A stretch of 64,000 bases of DNA from Marinobacter vinifirmus (GCF_002258215.1 NZ_NEFY01000009.1:61070-125069), one strand, 5' to 3'; counted from the stretch's first letter, positions 8,774 through 18,579 are shown. Notes: a model not told the origin generated them from the letters alone. Numbers and translations: made by a program.

Positions 8774-9219
8774 GAACGATGATCCGGTGAACTCTCAGTC
8801 GATGGGCAGGGCTCGGCGTCGGCGCTGGATGTGGTGTTTCCCTGATCCGCCGGGGCTGTTGCCGAATCCGGGCTGCTTTCCTCCGGCTTGTTAACCCGGC
8901 GGGTAGCGGGAGCCGGGCGGGTTTTCCTGGAGCCGTCGTCCAGGATCATGTGCTCGTACTTCTTGGCCTCATCCAGGGCGCCTTTGACCGTCTTCTGCAC
9001 ATCATCCAGGCCAACATCGCCAGCCTTTTTCAGTTCCTTGCGCAATTCTTCGGCTTTCAGCTCGCGGTCCAGTTCAGAGGTGAACTGACCAACCATACGC
9101 CGGGCGCCGCCAATCCAGCGGCCAGCCGCCCGTGCAGCGCCGGGCAGCCGTTCAGGGCCCAGCACCAGCAGGGCAATAATGCCGCAGATCAGCAGCTCAA
9201 TGAAGCCGATATCGAACAT
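8770..9219 (-). CDS. tatB: Sec-independent protein translocase TatB
   Basis: This is a 149-residue protein with the single N-terminal membrane segment and hinge of TatB: MFDIGFIELLICGIIALLVLGPERLP, including the conserved Glu in the membrane helix and the LGPERLP hinge, then an amphipathic helix (about 22-70) and a long charged, probably disordered tail. It forms the substrate-binding complex with TatC. It lies between tatA (11 bp) and tatC (4-bp overlap). Confidence 0.95.
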   Translation of the reverse strand: MFDIGFIELLICGIIALLVLGPERLPGAARAAGRWIGGARRMVGQFTSELDRELKAEELRKELKKAGDVGLDDVQKTVKGALDEAKKYEHMILDDGSRKTRPAPATRRVNKPEESSPDSATAPADQGNTTSSADAEPCPSTESSPDHRS

Positions 9220-9230
9220 TCAGTGGTTGC

Positions 9231-9458
9231 TCAGCTCTGCTTTTCCTTGGGCTTTTCTTCGGCCTGGGCCTGTTCGGCTTGCTGGCCCTCCAGGTTATCC
9301 TGGTCAGCCTGCTTCTTTTCTTCTTCGTCGCTCATGGATTTCTTGAAGCCACGAATAGCACCGCCGAGATCGGAGCCGATATTGCGCAGTTTCTTGGTTC
9401 CGAACAACAGGATAACGATGCCGAGTACGATAAGAAGTTGCCAGATACTGATACCCAT
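9231..9458 (-). CDS. tatA: Sec-independent protein translocase TatA
   Basis: This is a 75-residue protein with the TatA plan: short N-terminal membrane helix ([19 protein letters not shown]), the FGTKKLR hinge, an amphipathic helix ([14 protein letters not shown]) and an acidic, Gln-rich tail. TatA oligomers form the translocation pathway for folded Tat substrates. It is the first gene of the tatABC group and lies 86 bp after hisE, a common order in gammaproteobacteria. GAGGAACCC precedes the ATG. Confidence 0.95.
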   Translation of the reverse strand: MGISIWQLLIVLGIVILLFGTKKLRNIGSDLGGAIRGFKKSMSDEEEKKQADQDNLEGQQAEQAQAEEKPKEKQS

Positions 9459-9544
9459 GAGGGTTCCTCGTTCAATTGTTTCTGTTACGTGACATTGTAC
9501 GCCAACGATTACCTCAGGCGGAAATCCCCGTTAGGGGTACTCCC

Positions 9545-9874
9545 TCAGGATTGCCGTGACGCTTTTTCTTCCAGGCCGGAGAGGTCGAAACGGTTGGCCA
9601 GCTCATCCAGGATATCCTGCGGGCCCAGGCCCAGGCTCGACAGCATGACCATGCTGTGGAACCACAGGTCTGCTGTCTCGTATACCACATCCCGGGTTTG
9701 TCCGGAATGTTCGGCATCCTTGGCGGCCAGCAGGGTTTCCGTGCACTCCTCGCCAACCTTTTCCAGAATCTTGTTCAGGCCCTTGGCATGTAGGCTGGCC
9801 ACATAGGAGGTGTTCGGGTCTGCCTCTTTTCGGGCTTCCAGTACATGCGCCAGGCGCTCCAGTACATCGCTCAC
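9545..9874 (-). CDS. hisE: Phosphoribosyl-ATP diphosphatase HisE
   Basis: This is a 109-residue single-domain MazG-like enzyme of histidine synthesis, converting phosphoribosyl-ATP to phosphoribosyl-AMP. The metal-binding EExxE motif is present in [19 protein letters not shown], and a second acidic motif in [17 protein letters not shown]. HisE and HisI are separate proteins here, as in Pseudomonas, not fused as in E. coli. It follows hisI by 12 bp and precedes tatA. Confidence 0.95.
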   Translation of the reverse strand: MSDVLERLAHVLEARKEADPNTSYVASLHAKGLNKILEKVGEECTETLLAAKDAEHSGQTRDVVYETADLWFHSMVMLSSLGLGPQDILDELANRFDLSGLEEKASRQS

Positions 9875-9886
9875 GGTGTCTGCTCC

Positions 9887-10303
9887 TCAGTTGCTGCCGT
9901 AGATGGCGTTCGGGTCTTTCAGTACCGGTTCGGCACTCACCCACTGGCCATCTTTCAGTGTCCGGTAAAAACAGCTACGCCGGCCAGTATGGCAGGCAAT
10001 GCCACCTTTTTGTTCCACTTTCAGCAGGATTACATCGGCATCGCAGTCCAGGCGGATATCCCTGAGCACCTGCTGGTGCCCGGAGCTTTCGCCTTTGCGC
10101 CAGAGTTTGCCGCGGGAACGGGACCAGTACACCGCCTGGCCTTCCTGAACGGTCAATGCCAGGGACTCCCGGTTCATCCAGGCCATCATCAGGATGTCGC
10201 CGTTGTCGGCGTCCTGGGCGATGGCCGGTATCAGGCCGTCGTCTGTCCATTTGATGTCGTCCAGCCAGTCAGGCTGTACGACGTTATCGGGGGAATCTTG
10301 CAT
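9887..10303 (-). CDS. hisI: Phosphoribosyl-AMP cyclohydrolase HisI
   Basis: This 138-residue zinc enzyme performs the third step of histidine synthesis. The metal and active-site elements are visible: [18 protein letters not shown], the [18 protein letters not shown] block, the Asp/Cys cluster [10 protein letters not shown], and the C-terminal [12 protein letters not shown] with two of the zinc cysteines. Complete length for the stand-alone form. It lies between ubiB and hisE in the same direction, with short gaps, so co-transcription is likely. Confidence 0.95.
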   Translation of the reverse strand: MQDSPDNVVQPDWLDDIKWTDDGLIPAIAQDADNGDILMMAWMNRESLALTVQEGQAVYWSRSRGKLWRKGESSGHQQVLRDIRLDCDADVILLKVEQKGGIACHTGRRSCFYRTLKDGQWVSAEPVLKDPNAIYGSN

Positions 10304-10330
10304 TTGTGTGAATCCTGAAAATCTTTGTGT

Positions 10331-11974
10331 TCACCGGCTACCCCGGAGCATGACGCCTGCGGCTGCGGCAAGCAATGCCCAGCTCCACACCGGCATGTCG
10401 GTCACCAGTTGCTGTGCTTGCGGATGGCTGCTGCCCACGGCAATAACGGCCAGTACGGCGGCGATAAAGCCCCGGCGCCAGCGCCGTTCACTACGCAGCT
10501 GCTGCTGTTTCATCAGCTCCAGTGTCGCCCGGTTCTGCTCTTCGGTCGGGCCGCTGCCGCGCAGCTGTAACAGCGCATCGTGTACCAGTTGCGGCATCTC
10601 CGGAGATTGCTCCAGCCAGGACGGCAGGTGCGTTTGCAGCGACTTGACCAGGCCGGCCGGGCCGATGCGCTTGCGCATCCAGTCCTCAAGGAACGGCTGG
10701 GCAGTGCTCCACAGATCCAACTCGGGATACAGCTGGCGGCCCAGGCCTTCCACGTTCAGCAGGGTTTTCTGCAGCAGCACCAGCTGCGGCTGCACTTCCA
10801 TATTGAAGCGGCGGGCGGTTTGGAACAGGCGCAACAGGAAGTGGCCGAAGGAGATGTCTTTCAGCGGCCGCTCGAAAATAGGCTCGCACACAGTACGGAT
10901 GGCGGCTTCGAATTCGTTCACCCGGGTATCCGGCGGTACCCAGCCGGACTGGATGTGCAGCTGAGCCACCTGGCGGTAATCCCGGCGGAAGAACGCCAGC
11001 AGGTTGCGGGCCAGGTAGCTTTGATCGTCCGGGGCCAGGGTGCCGACAATGCCGAAATCGATAGCAATGTATTTCGGGTCTGCCGGGTTGGAGATGTCCA
11101 CAAAGATATTGCCCGGGTGCATGTCGGCGTGAAAGAAGCTGTCCCGGAACACCTGGGTGAAAAAGATCTCGACGCCTTTCTCAGCCAGTACCTTCATGTT
11201 CACGCCGGCGTTTCTCAGGGTATCCACATCGGAAATGGGAATGCCGTGGATGCGCTCCATCACCAGTACGGACTTGCTGGTGTAATCCCAGTCGATGAAA
11301 GGGATGTAAATCAGCTTGGAGTTTTCGAAGTTGCGGCGCAGCTGGCTGGCGTTGGCGGCTTCGCGCTGCAGGTCCAGTTCGTCGTGGATGGTGGCATCGT
11401 AGTCGGCCACCACATCCACCGGGTGCAGGCGCTTGCCTTCAGACCAATATTTCTCCAGCAGCCCGGCCATCAGGTACATCAGGCCCAGGTCCTGGCGGAT
11501 AACCCTTTCGATGCCGGGGCGCAGCACTTTTACCACCACTTTCTGGTCATTGGGCAGGGTGGCGGCGTGTACCTGGGCTACCGAGGCCGAGGCCATCGGG
11601 TCCGGGCTGAATTCCGCAAACAGTTCTGACACCGGTGCGCCCAGGGATTTCTCAATAATGCCCCGGGCCTGGTCGCTGGGGAAGGGCGGCACCCGGTCCT
11701 GAAGCTGTTTCAGGGATTCGGCCATGTCATCGGGCAGCAGGTCCCGGCGGGTGGAGAGAATCTGGCCGAACTTGACGAATACCGGCCCCAGCTCTTCCAG
11801 TGCCAGGCGCAGGCGGTCGCCGCGGCTCAGCTTCGGTTGCGGGAAGAGATGCCAGGGCGCCAGCAGGAAAAAGACCTTCAGGGGCGTGGGCAGTTCCGAC
11901 AGGGGCAGAAACGTGTCCAGCCGGTAGCGGCAGAATACCCAGGCAATTCGGAACAGGCGTTGCAGGCGGGTCAC
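10331..11974 (-). CDS. ubiB: Ubiquinone biosynthesis protein UbiB (ABC1/ADCK-type atypical kinase/ATPase)
   Basis: This is a 547-residue protein with the ABC1 family signature: [14 protein letters not shown] (the KxGQ motif), the Ala-rich [15 protein letters not shown] loop in place of a kinase P-loop, a catalytic-loop region with [12 protein letters not shown] and the metal-binding [11 protein letters not shown]. Two C-terminal hydrophobic segments (about 500-545) anchor it in the inner membrane. It supports ubiquinone synthesis, probably through ATPase activity on lipid precursors. It overlaps the ubiJ stop by 4 bp. Confidence 0.95.
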   Translation of the reverse strand: MTRLQRLFRIAWVFCRYRLDTFLPLSELPTPLKVFFLLAPWHLFPQPKLSRGDRLRLALEELGPVFVKFGQILSTRRDLLPDDMAESLKQLQDRVPPFPSDQARGIIEKSLGAPVSELFAEFSPDPMASASVAQVHAATLPNDQKVVVKVLRPGIERVIRQDLGLMYLMAGLLEKYWSEGKRLHPVDVVADYDATIHDELDLQREAANASQLRRNFENSKLIYIPFIDWDYTSKSVLVMERIHGIPISDVDTLRNAGVNMKVLAEKGVEIFFTQVFRDSFFHADMHPGNIFVDISNPADPKYIAIDFGIVGTLAPDDQSYLARNLLAFFRRDYRQVAQLHIQSGWVPPDTRVNEFEAAIRTVCEPIFERPLKDISFGHFLLRLFQTARRFNMEVQPQLVLLQKTLLNVEGLGRQLYPELDLWSTAQPFLEDWMRKRIGPAGLVKSLQTHLPSWLEQSPEMPQLVHDALLQLRGSGPTEEQNRATLELMKQQQLRSERRWRRGFIAAVLAVIAVGSSHPQAQQLVTDMPVWSWALLAAAAGVMLRGSR

Positions 11975-12612
11975 AGGGTCTCCGTATCGTTAATGCTTCC
12001 GGGTGCTGCCAGTTGGTTCAGGCGAGCTTCCAGCCGCTCGGTGCGCAGGTTCAGCTCGTCGATGTCCTGAAAGGTGGCTTCCAGTTCACGCCGGCCGGGC
12101 AGGGTGCGGCTTTCTTCGTGGATGTATTCCTCCACGTTGGCGTTCATGGTGCTGACCGCCTGCCGGCTCCATTTCGCGGCATTCCGGATACGCTGGCCCA
12201 GAAAGTGCGCGGGCACATCGCCGATGTGCCGGGCCATGGCGGCTTCCCAGTCGGGCTGCAGCTGGTTCAGGGCCCGCTGGAACTGGTGGGCCAGGGCAGT
12301 GTCGCCCTGTACTTGCAGGCGCTCGTCGGCAAAGACCCGGTCATCACCCAGCGCCAGGGCGGCGAAGGCAACCGGCCGGCCGCTGATCTCCAGTGCAGGG
12401 TCGTCTGCCGGCTGGCTGCGTACCTGTACCCTGTCGGCCACGGGTTCCAGTGTCCAGCTCATAACCACCGGCGCGGTCAGGCTGAACTGAACCGGCCCAG
12501 CCAGTGCCTGCATCAGGGCTTTGTGGCCGGCAGGATCCAGCTCCAGGGCCCGGTTCAGCGCGGCTTCAATAATGGCGCTGATGGCAGACAGCAGGGTAGG
12601 GCCGGGAAACAT
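11971..12612 (-). CDS. ubiJ: Ubiquinone biosynthesis accessory factor UbiJ
   Basis: This is a 213-residue protein with an SCP2-like lipid-binding domain in the first half (pattern [23 protein letters not shown] rendered as beta strands, followed by a hydrophobic groove) and a helical C-terminus, probably a coiled coil ([20 protein letters not shown]). UbiJ, with UbiK, serves as a lipid-binding platform of the soluble Ubi metabolon. Its place between ubiE and ubiB, with overlaps of 1 and 4 bp, is the conserved ubiE-ubiJ-ubiB order and is the strongest evidence. Confidence 0.9.
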   Translation of the reverse strand: MFPGPTLLSAISAIIEAALNRALELDPAGHKALMQALAGPVQFSLTAPVVMSWTLEPVADRVQVRSQPADDPALEISGRPVAFAALALGDDRVFADERLQVQGDTALAHQFQRALNQLQPDWEAAMARHIGDVPAHFLGQRIRNAAKWSRQAVSTMNANVEEYIHEESRTLPGRRELEATFQDIDELNLRTERLEARLNQLAAPGSINDTETL

Positions 12613-13394
12613 CAGGGCTTGATTCCCACGTGCAGGGCCACGATGCCGCCGGTCATGTTGTAGTACTTGCAGTTCACCAGGCCGGCGTTTTCCATCATGC
12701 CCTTCAGGGTGTCCTGGTCCGGGTGCATGCGGATGGACTCGGCCAGATACTTGTAGCTCTCGCTGTCACCGGCAATCAGCTGGCCCATCAGGGGCAGGGC
12801 GGTGAAGGAGTAGGTGTCGTAGGCCTTGCTCAGCAGCGGGTTGGTGGGCTTGGAGAATTCCAGCACCATCAGCTTGCCGCCGGGCTTCAGTACCCGGGCC
12901 ATGTCACGCAGGGCCTGGTCTTTGTCGGTGACGTTACGCAGGCCGAAGGCAATGGAAACGGCCTGGAAGCTGTTGTCCGGGAACGGCAGGTGTTCGGCAT
13001 CGGCCTGGACGTATTCGATGTTGCCGGCATAGCCCCGGTCGGTCAGGCGACTGCGGCCTACCTGCAGCATAGAGGCGTTGATATCGGCCAGCACTACTTT
13101 GCCGGACGGGCCTACCAGGTCTGAGAATTTCATGGTCAGGTCGCCGGTGCCACCGGCAATGTCGAGCACCTGGTGGCCGGGGCGAACACCGCTGAGCTCG
13201 ATGGTGAAGCGCTTCCACAGGCGGTGGATGCCCATCGACATCAGGTCGTTCATGAGGTCGTATTTGCCGGCCACACTGTGGAAAACCTGGGCTACCTGGC
13301 TGGCTTTCTGGCTCTTCGGTACATCGCGGAACCCGAAATGGGTGACGTCGTCCTGGCCGTTGCCGGGAGTGCCCGGTGCTTGCTGCTCGCTCAT
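12612..13394 (-). CDS. ubiE: Ubiquinone/menaquinone C-methyltransferase UbiE
   Basis: This is a 260-residue class I SAM methyltransferase. It has [23 protein letters not shown] near the start (the UbiE TxFGF-like entry), then the SAM motif [12 protein letters not shown], the acidic [10 protein letters not shown], and the family blocks [23 protein letters not shown] and [15 protein letters not shown]. It methylates the benzoquinol ring carbon in ubiquinone synthesis. First gene of the minus-strand cluster; its promoter should lie in the 116-bp gap to the divergent PHA gene. Confidence 0.95.
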   Translation of the reverse strand: MSEQQAPGTPGNGQDDVTHFGFRDVPKSQKASQVAQVFHSVAGKYDLMNDLMSMGIHRLWKRFTIELSGVRPGHQVLDIAGGTGDLTMKFSDLVGPSGKVVLADINASMLQVGRSRLTDRGYAGNIEYVQADAEHLPFPDNSFQAVSIAFGLRNVTDKDQALRDMARVLKPGGKLMVLEFSKPTNPLLSKAYDTYSFTALPLMGQLIAGDSESYKYLAESIRMHPDQDTLKGMMENAGLVNCKYYNMTGGIVALHVGIKP

Positions 13395-13510
13395 GGGTGT
13401 TCGTCCTGTCAGAATCTAAGGTTGGTATTCTAACCTTTGAGGGGTTGGCTACAAGTTTATTGCCGGCTTACACTGTAAAACCGTTTCCAAATCACCGAGA
13501 AAACTGATTC

Positions 13511-13789
13511 ATGTCTGTTATCGATATCCATCGCGCCCATTCCCTGGACAAGGCCCACGCCCGAGAGGCCGCCGAAACCCTGGCCAAGGACTTGTCCCGG
13601 CAGTTCGACGTTAACTATCAGTGGGAAGGCGACCTGCTTAAATTCAAGCGCAGCGGCGTGAAAGGCCAGCTGGAAATTGCCGAGAGCGACCTGCATATCC
13701 GCCTTGAACTGGGCATGATGCTGCGACCGTTCAAATCCCGCATCGAGCAGGAAATTCATTCCCAGCTGGACCAGATCATCCAGGCCTGA
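13511..13789 (+). CDS. Polyhydroxyalkanoic acid system family protein
   Basis: This is a 92-residue protein matching the small PHA-system family (PHA_gran_rgn): an N-terminal helix with an AHSLDKAHAREAAE pattern, followed by a beta sheet with QWEGDLLKFKRSGVKGQLEI and a C-terminal LGMMLRPFKSRIEQEI helix. Members are commonly found near PHA or phasin genes, and the exact role is unclear. It is divergent from ubiE and convergent with the FFLEELY-type gene, whose stop lies 3 bp away. No strong ribosome site is seen. Confidence 0.85.
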   Translation: MSVIDIHRAHSLDKAHAREAAETLAKDLSRQFDVNYQWEGDLLKFKRSGVKGQLEIAESDLHIRLELGMMLRPFKSRIEQEIHSQLDQIIQA

Positions 13790-13792
13790 CCG

Positions 13793-14542
13793 CTACAGGT
13801 CACCCGGCAGCGTAAACGGCTCCGGGTGGCCTTTTAGTATGTTCTCCATTACCTGCCTTTCCCGGCTGATCAGCCGTTCAATCAACAGATCCACCTTGTC
13901 CATTTTCCGGAAAGCGCTGTAACCCCGGTGCAAAAAGCTGTGCAAATCGCCCAGTTCCGCCATTTCCGCCGGCCCCCGGGTCATCGACAGCAGCCAGCCC
14001 AGTGTGCGGTTGCGTACATAGCGGTCCAGCTGTTGGCCGGTATCGGAAACCAGTTCCAGTTGCCGGTGCCGTGCCGGAAGTTGCCCGCTGGCCCGGTAGC
14101 CTTCGCACCAGCTTGCTGGGGTGATCGAGCCGGTATCCATGCCTTGCCGGTCAAACCATTCGGCGAGTTCCAGGTCCAGGCTCTGGGTCAGCAGGTTCAA
14201 TTCGACCAGGCCGGCAAAGGTGGCCAGCAGGTGGTCGGGCAGCCACTTCACCATTTTCGGGAATACACGGTCGATGTTGTCATCGCGGCGGGTCATGCCG
14301 GCCGGGGCGTAGAGGTCGGTCAGCAGGAATTCCAGGCCGGTGTGATAGCCGGGGTGGCGGTACAGGTCCTGGTGGGTAGTTTTCAGGCGCTCGGCCTGCC
14401 AGTCGGCAATCCGGCGGGTGTCGTCCAGCAGCGGGCTGGCAGCTTTGAGTTGCCGGAAGTCGTGGTACTCAAGCAGCAGGTGCTTGAGCCTGTGGGCGTT
14501 TTCTGACTGCACTTCCGTTGCGACCAGGCGCTCACGATACAT
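13793..14542 (-). CDS. FFLEELY-motif-type conserved protein
   Basis: This is a 249-residue all-helical-looking protein. Residues around 67-77 read GLEFLLTDLYAP, which matches the FFLEELY motif region that gives its family the name. The rest has long amphipathic helices and no membrane segment or signal peptide. The function of the family is not known to me. It is convergent with the PHA-system gene, which may hint at a storage-granule link, but that is only neighbourhood. I recognise the family by motif; moderate certainty. Confidence 0.6.
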   Translation of the reverse strand: MYRERLVATEVQSENAHRLKHLLLEYHDFRQLKAASPLLDDTRRIADWQAERLKTTHQDLYRHPGYHTGLEFLLTDLYAPAGMTRRDDNIDRVFPKMVKWLPDHLLATFAGLVELNLLTQSLDLELAEWFDRQGMDTGSITPASWCEGYRASGQLPARHRQLELVSDTGQQLDRYVRNRTLGWLLSMTRGPAEMAELGDLHSFLHRGYSAFRKMDKVDLLIERLISRERQVMENILKGHPEPFTLPGDL

Positions 14543-14626
14543 GCCGGGACTCCATCACACTGAACCTGAAACCGCGCAGTTTAACGGAGCCCCGCAGCCG
14601 GTGCACCCGGAATCGGGGCCAGGAAT

Positions 14627-15550
14627 TCAGCCTTGTGCGGCGGCAGGCAGGGTTTCAAAGCCCGGTACCCATTCCTTGCTGTCCAGGGTGATGAAGTGGC
14701 TGGGTGCCCCGGTTTCAACAATCCGCATGGTGGTGGGGCTGGTGCGGGCGCTGGCCAGCATGGCGGTGCGGTCCAGAATGCGGTCGGTGCCGGGAATCAG
14801 GAAGGTGCCATGGCGTACGTGCTGGTACACGGAGCTGTCTGTTCGGGCCATCCACTCCATGATGTTCTCGATGTTGCGAACAATGGTGAGGTGATCCTTG
14901 GTGGCGTAGAACAGTTTGCCCAGAAGCTGGCGCTTGCGCGGGTTCATCTTGCCGAAGAAGGTCTGGCCATAGGCCGACTGCGGGGCACTGTTGATCAGGC
15001 GGATCAACCAGGGCCACATACCGTGGCTGACCGGTTCCAGAAGCGTGGTGACCAAGGCGTGCAGTTTACCCTGGGGCAGTACCGGGGCTTCCAGCACGAC
15101 TTCCGCGTCTTCATAGAGTTCCGGCCACTGGCGGATGGCTTCCAGAATAACCGCGCCACCCCGGGAATGGCCGTGCACCCGGATGTTGCGGGTGGTGGGC
15201 AGGTTCTGCAAGGCCTGGTTCAGGATGCAGGCATCGTATTCGATGGTGCCTTCAAGGTGTTTGATGGGCACTTCCCAGTCCGGAGTTTCAGGCGTTACGC
15301 CATTCACCGGTATGTGGTAGTTGCTGCAAGTGAGCAGGATCAGTTCGGTTGTGGGGGCGTCGTAGGCCTGGGTGAAGTAGCAGTGGTTTTCCAGAAAGCC
15401 GTGTACGCCGATCACGGTCTGTTCTGCCGCGCCGCTGTGGTTCCGCACAGACACAGCGCCCTTGCCAACCCGGAATACCCGGCCGGAAAACATTTCCGAA
15501 TAGGCGTTTTCGATGGGTTTGATCAGCTTGCGAACATGACTAGCTTTCAT
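14627..15550 (-). CDS. Alpha/beta-fold hydrolase
   Basis: This is a 307-residue alpha/beta hydrolase: VIGVHGFLENHCYF (the HG oxyanion block), the nucleophile elbow VHGHSRGGAVI with catalytic Ser, an acid candidate in IPGTDRILD and the terminal His in GAPSHFITLD. No signal peptide or membrane segment, so it is probably cytoplasmic. Substrate unknown; the divergent neighbour is a wax ester synthase-type acyltransferase, so a role on acyl esters is possible but not shown. A GGGGGGAG ribosome site precedes the ATG. Confidence 0.8.
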   Translation of the reverse strand: MKASHVRKLIKPIENAYSEMFSGRVFRVGKGAVSVRNHSGAAEQTVIGVHGFLENHCYFTQAYDAPTTELILLTCSNYHIPVNGVTPETPDWEVPIKHLEGTIEYDACILNQALQNLPTTRNIRVHGHSRGGAVILEAIRQWPELYEDAEVVLEAPVLPQGKLHALVTTLLEPVSHGMWPWLIRLINSAPQSAYGQTFFGKMNPRKRQLLGKLFYATKDHLTIVRNIENIMEWMARTDSSVYQHVRHGTFLIPGTDRILDRTAMLASARTSPTTMRIVETGAPSHFITLDSKEWVPGFETLPAAAQG

Positions 15551-15889
15551 TGTTCATCTCCCCCCGGCACAGCTTCAGGCTTTTTTTGGAATTGGATAGC
15601 CGGTTTAGCTTTTGTACCCCGATCGGCGTGCGGGTGTAGTGGCACCAGTGCCCGGATTTTTGGTGATTCGGGGCCAATCAGGCTTTGCGTCGTTCAGTTT
15701 ATAACCATTGCATCAAGCAATATAGCGAGTATAGAAGCGAACAGTTAATCGCGTGTAACTTTTTGTAAGCCTGTGCGCGGTATCCACACGATGGAGCCGG
15801 ATGAACGACTCTGGCACAATGCCGGATTGGCTTTTCACCAGTTTACTGACCGGGGACCTTCAGGTTTGAACCAAGAGCACTCGCATCTC
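15551..15889. other. Intergenic region between the hydrolase and WS/DGAT genes
   Basis: This 339-bp divergent region should carry promoters for both flanking genes. It is more AT-rich than its surroundings around 15700-15765. I see no clear repeat, RNA gene or confident promoter. Its right end (15773-15889) is open in the WS/DGAT frame and could be coding if an earlier start is used. Confidence 0.4.
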
Positions 15890-17254
15890 ATGCTGCCTTC
15901 GGATTCGGCCTGGCTGGCTTTGGAACGGCCGGACAACCCCATGACCATCACCATCATGCTCCGGGTGGACGGGCTGACCGCCGGCCGTTTCCGGGAGTTT
16001 CTTGAGGTTTACTGGTCGGCCTGGGAACGCTTTGGTTGCCGCCCGGTGTGGAAAGCCCCGGCCTGGTACTGGCAGCCGGACGCTACCTTTAATGTGGCGC
16101 ACCACCTGGATGTGGCGCTGGACCGGTTTGACCAGCACCAGCTGCAGGACTGGGTGTCTGCCCGCCTGAACGAACCCCTGCCACTTTATCGCCCGGCCTG
16201 GAAATTCTGGCTGGCCCCTAACGCCGAAGGCGGCGCTGCCCTGCTGCTGCGATTGCACCATTGCTATGCCGATGGTTTGTCGCTTTTGAGTATTTTCGAC
16301 CAGTTGTGCCCGGCCTCGCCCCGGCAATACCCGGCGGTATACGGCGCCCCGGAGCAGCCCCGGGTAGGGCGGTGGCTGGAAACCGCCCAGCAATGGCTGG
16401 GCTCACAGCTTGCCCGTTACGGTGCCACCACACAGACGGATTCAGAAAAGCGGGAGACCGGCCTGGAGCAAACCCTTGCGGCCCGCACCGTACAGAACGG
16501 GGCGCGACTGGTGCATGAGCTGAGCGAATTCCTGGCCGAGGAAGAAGATTCCCCCTCTGATCTCAAGCGGCCGCTGGCCGGCCAGCGCAATTGCCGGTGG
16601 TCGGCTCCGGTGCCGCTGGAGCGCTTTCGCGCCATTGCCCACCAAACCCGCACCACCATCAACGATGTGCTGCTGGCCTGCGTGGCTGCAGCGGTACGCC
16701 CGCGGCTGGGCATGACACCGGAACAGCTGGACGATGCGGTGATGCACGCCGCCGTGCCGGTAGACATCCGCACCCGCTTGCCCGAAGGCATCAAGCCCGA
16801 AGCCGGCGAGCCCGGCAACTGCTTCGGTACCGTGTTTGTGCCACTGCCGGTGGATGGCGAAAGCGCCCTGGAGCGGTTGTTCCGTATCAAACATGAAACC
16901 CGCAAACTCAAGAAGAGCTGGCAACCAGGCCTGGCCTGGGGCCTGACTGCCTGCGCCTCCCTGTTGCCCGACATCGGCCGCAAACCCCTGGCCGACCTGT
17001 TCTTTCGCAAGGCCTCGGCCGTGGTCTCCAATGTACCGGGCACCCCGGAAACCCGTTACCTGGCCGGTTGCCCCATTACCGAGCAGATGTTCTGGGTGCC
17101 CCAGGCCGGGAATATCGGCCTGGGTGTGAGCATTGTCAGCTATGCCGGGCAGGTGCAGTTTGGCGTTGTGGCGGATGAGGCGGTGATGGCGGATCCTGCG
17201 GCGTTTCTGGAGGATTGCCTGGCGGAACTTGGGCAGTTCCCGGACGAGTCGTAA
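15890..17254 (+). CDS. Wax ester synthase/diacylglycerol acyltransferase family protein (WS/DGAT)
   Basis: This is a 454-residue member of the bifunctional family that makes wax esters from fatty alcohols and acyl-CoA, or triacylglycerol from diacylglycerol. The catalytic HHxxxDG motif is HHCYADG (His123-His124, Asp128), near the family position. The N-terminal MLPSDSAWLALERPDNPM aligns with the usual start, and later blocks NVPGTPE and GLGVSIVSYAGQVQFGVVAD are typical. I chose ATG 15890 because it gives the family length; in-frame starts at 15773 (GTG) and 15791 (ATG) add up to 39 unrelated residues. AAGAG lies 12 bases upstream. Marinobacter species have several such enzymes. Confidence 0.85.
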   Translation: MLPSDSAWLALERPDNPMTITIMLRVDGLTAGRFREFLEVYWSAWERFGCRPVWKAPAWYWQPDATFNVAHHLDVALDRFDQHQLQDWVSARLNEPLPLYRPAWKFWLAPNAEGGAALLLRLHHCYADGLSLLSIFDQLCPASPRQYPAVYGAPEQPRVGRWLETAQQWLGSQLARYGATTQTDSEKRETGLEQTLAARTVQNGARLVHELSEFLAEEEDSPSDLKRPLAGQRNCRWSAPVPLERFRAIAHQTRTTINDVLLACVAAAVRPRLGMTPEQLDDAVMHAAVPVDIRTRLPEGIKPEAGEPGNCFGTVFVPLPVDGESALERLFRIKHETRKLKKSWQPGLAWGLTACASLLPDIGRKPLADLFFRKASAVVSNVPGTPETRYLAGCPITEQMFWVPQAGNIGLGVSIVSYAGQVQFGVVADEAVMADPAAFLEDCLAELGQFPDES

Positions 17255-17256
17255 TT

Positions 17257-17269
17257 CCAAAGTTCCATT
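17257..17269 (+). promoter_or_regulatory. Class B box upstream of the porin gene
   Basis: CCAAAGTTCCATT, followed by CCTGG, lies 160 bp before the porin ATG and 3 bp after the preceding stop. It matches the boxes found before PQQ-island genes at 23101, 29435, 34271 and 42963. A shared regulator is inferred. Confidence 0.45.
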
Positions 17270-17428
17270 CCTGGTGCCTCCCAAATGAGCAGGCAATCTG
17301 CTCTCACGAACAATACTCCCCGACTTTTGATTCCCCGACCATGGTACTCAGGCGTGATCTAGCGCCCGGGGTTGCTGGCCATTGCTGCTGCCCCTGATCC
17401 CAGATTTCAAATAACAACCGGGGGAAGT

Positions 17429-18532
17429 ATGAACAACAACAAAGTAACAAAGTCAGGGCTGGCTCTTGCCGTGGCTGCATCTATGTTGGCCGGCTCAGGG
17501 GCACAGGCTGCGGTTGAAGTCTATAACCAGGACGGCACCAGCTTTTCGGTGGACGGTTATTTCAACGCTTTCTACGTGAACCGTGATGACAAGGTGGCGG
17601 ATGTCCGTAATTCCGACATCAAGATGGGTTTTCTGCCCAACACGATTGGCTTCAATTTCAGCAAGGACATGGGTGACCTTACGCTTGGTGGTCGGTCTTC
17701 ATTTTGGACCACCATCAACGACAGCTTGCAGTCTCCCACCGATACCAGCATTGATGTGCGGCAGCTGTATGCCACTGTAGATGGCGACTTTGGCCAGGTG
17801 CTGATCGGTAAGGATTTCGGGCTGTATGCCCGTTCTAATATTTTCCTGGATGAACTGTTGATGGGTTTTGGTTCTCCGGGCGCCGCGACTGGCGTGTCCT
17901 TTGGCAATATCCGCGCCGGTTATCCTTACCCGAACCCCTCTGCACAGATTACGTACCGATCTCCGGATATGGCTGGCCTGAAGGTGGCGGCGGGTATACT
18001 CGAGCCAGCAAACACCACACCGGGTGCGGGTTCTGAGCAGTCTGCGCCTCGATTTGAAGCGGAACTGACCTACAGTGCAGATCTGAAGGGCTTGTCGCTG
18101 ACCGGTTGGCTCAATGGCCGCCACCAGAGTTCCGAGAACGCGACAACCAAGGTGGACAGTCAGGGTATCGGTTATGGCCTGAAGGCCTCTGTTGCGGGTT
18201 TGTCTGTAACGGCTTCCGGGTTTACCTCGGAAGGTGATGTGCCCGTGCTGATCAGTGATGAACTTCTTGCTTCGGAAGAGGATGCCGACGGCTACCTGCT
18301 TCAGGGCTCCTATACTCAGGGAGCCAACCGGTTTGTGCTGTCTTACGGCGAAACCGATTCCGATCAGGGTGGCTTTGAAACCGAAAATACCTCGTTCGCG
18401 GTGTTCCACGACGTTAACAGCAATTTCAAGCTGGTGGCGGAATACAACATGTTTGAGGAGCAAGCCAAGTCTAACGGCGCAACCACTATGGACGCGAACA
18501 CCCTGGCCGTGGGTGCGATCGTAACCTTCTGA
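17429..18532 (+). CDS. Outer membrane porin (Gram-negative general porin type)
   Basis: This is a 367-residue protein with a clear signal peptide (Lys-rich start, Ala/Leu core, cut near GAQAA-VE) and a mature part starting with a short beta strand, VEVYNQDGTSFSVDGYFNAFYVNRDD, typical of proteobacterial porins. Alternating hydrophobic residues suggest a 16-strand barrel, with a C-terminal ANTLAVGAIVTF ending in the aromatic residue needed for BAM. A GGGGAAG ribosome site precedes ATG 17429. A class B box lies upstream, so it may belong to the alcohol-oxidation regulon and admit the substrate. Substrate not known. Confidence 0.85.
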   Translation: MNNNKVTKSGLALAVAASMLAGSGAQAAVEVYNQDGTSFSVDGYFNAFYVNRDDKVADVRNSDIKMGFLPNTIGFNFSKDMGDLTLGGRSSFWTTINDSLQSPTDTSIDVRQLYATVDGDFGQVLIGKDFGLYARSNIFLDELLMGFGSPGAATGVSFGNIRAGYPYPNPSAQITYRSPDMAGLKVAAGILEPANTTPGAGSEQSAPRFEAELTYSADLKGLSLTGWLNGRHQSSENATTKVDSQGIGYGLKASVAGLSVTASGFTSEGDVPVLISDELLASEEDADGYLLQGSYTQGANRFVLSYGETDSDQGGFETENTSFAVFHDVNSNFKLVAEYNMFEEQAKSNGATTMDANTLAVGAIVTF

Positions 18533-18546
18533 TCCTGATATTGCTG

Positions 18547-18579
18547 GTCAGATGCCGTTAGTGCGTTGCGGTATCTGAC
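18547..18579 (+). terminator. Hairpin after the porin gene
   Basis: GTCAGATGCCG and CGGTATCTGAC form an 11-bp stem with one G-U pair, 14 bp after the porin stop codon. There is no U-tract directly after it, so it may be a weak terminator or an mRNA-stabilising hairpin. Confidence 0.4.
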
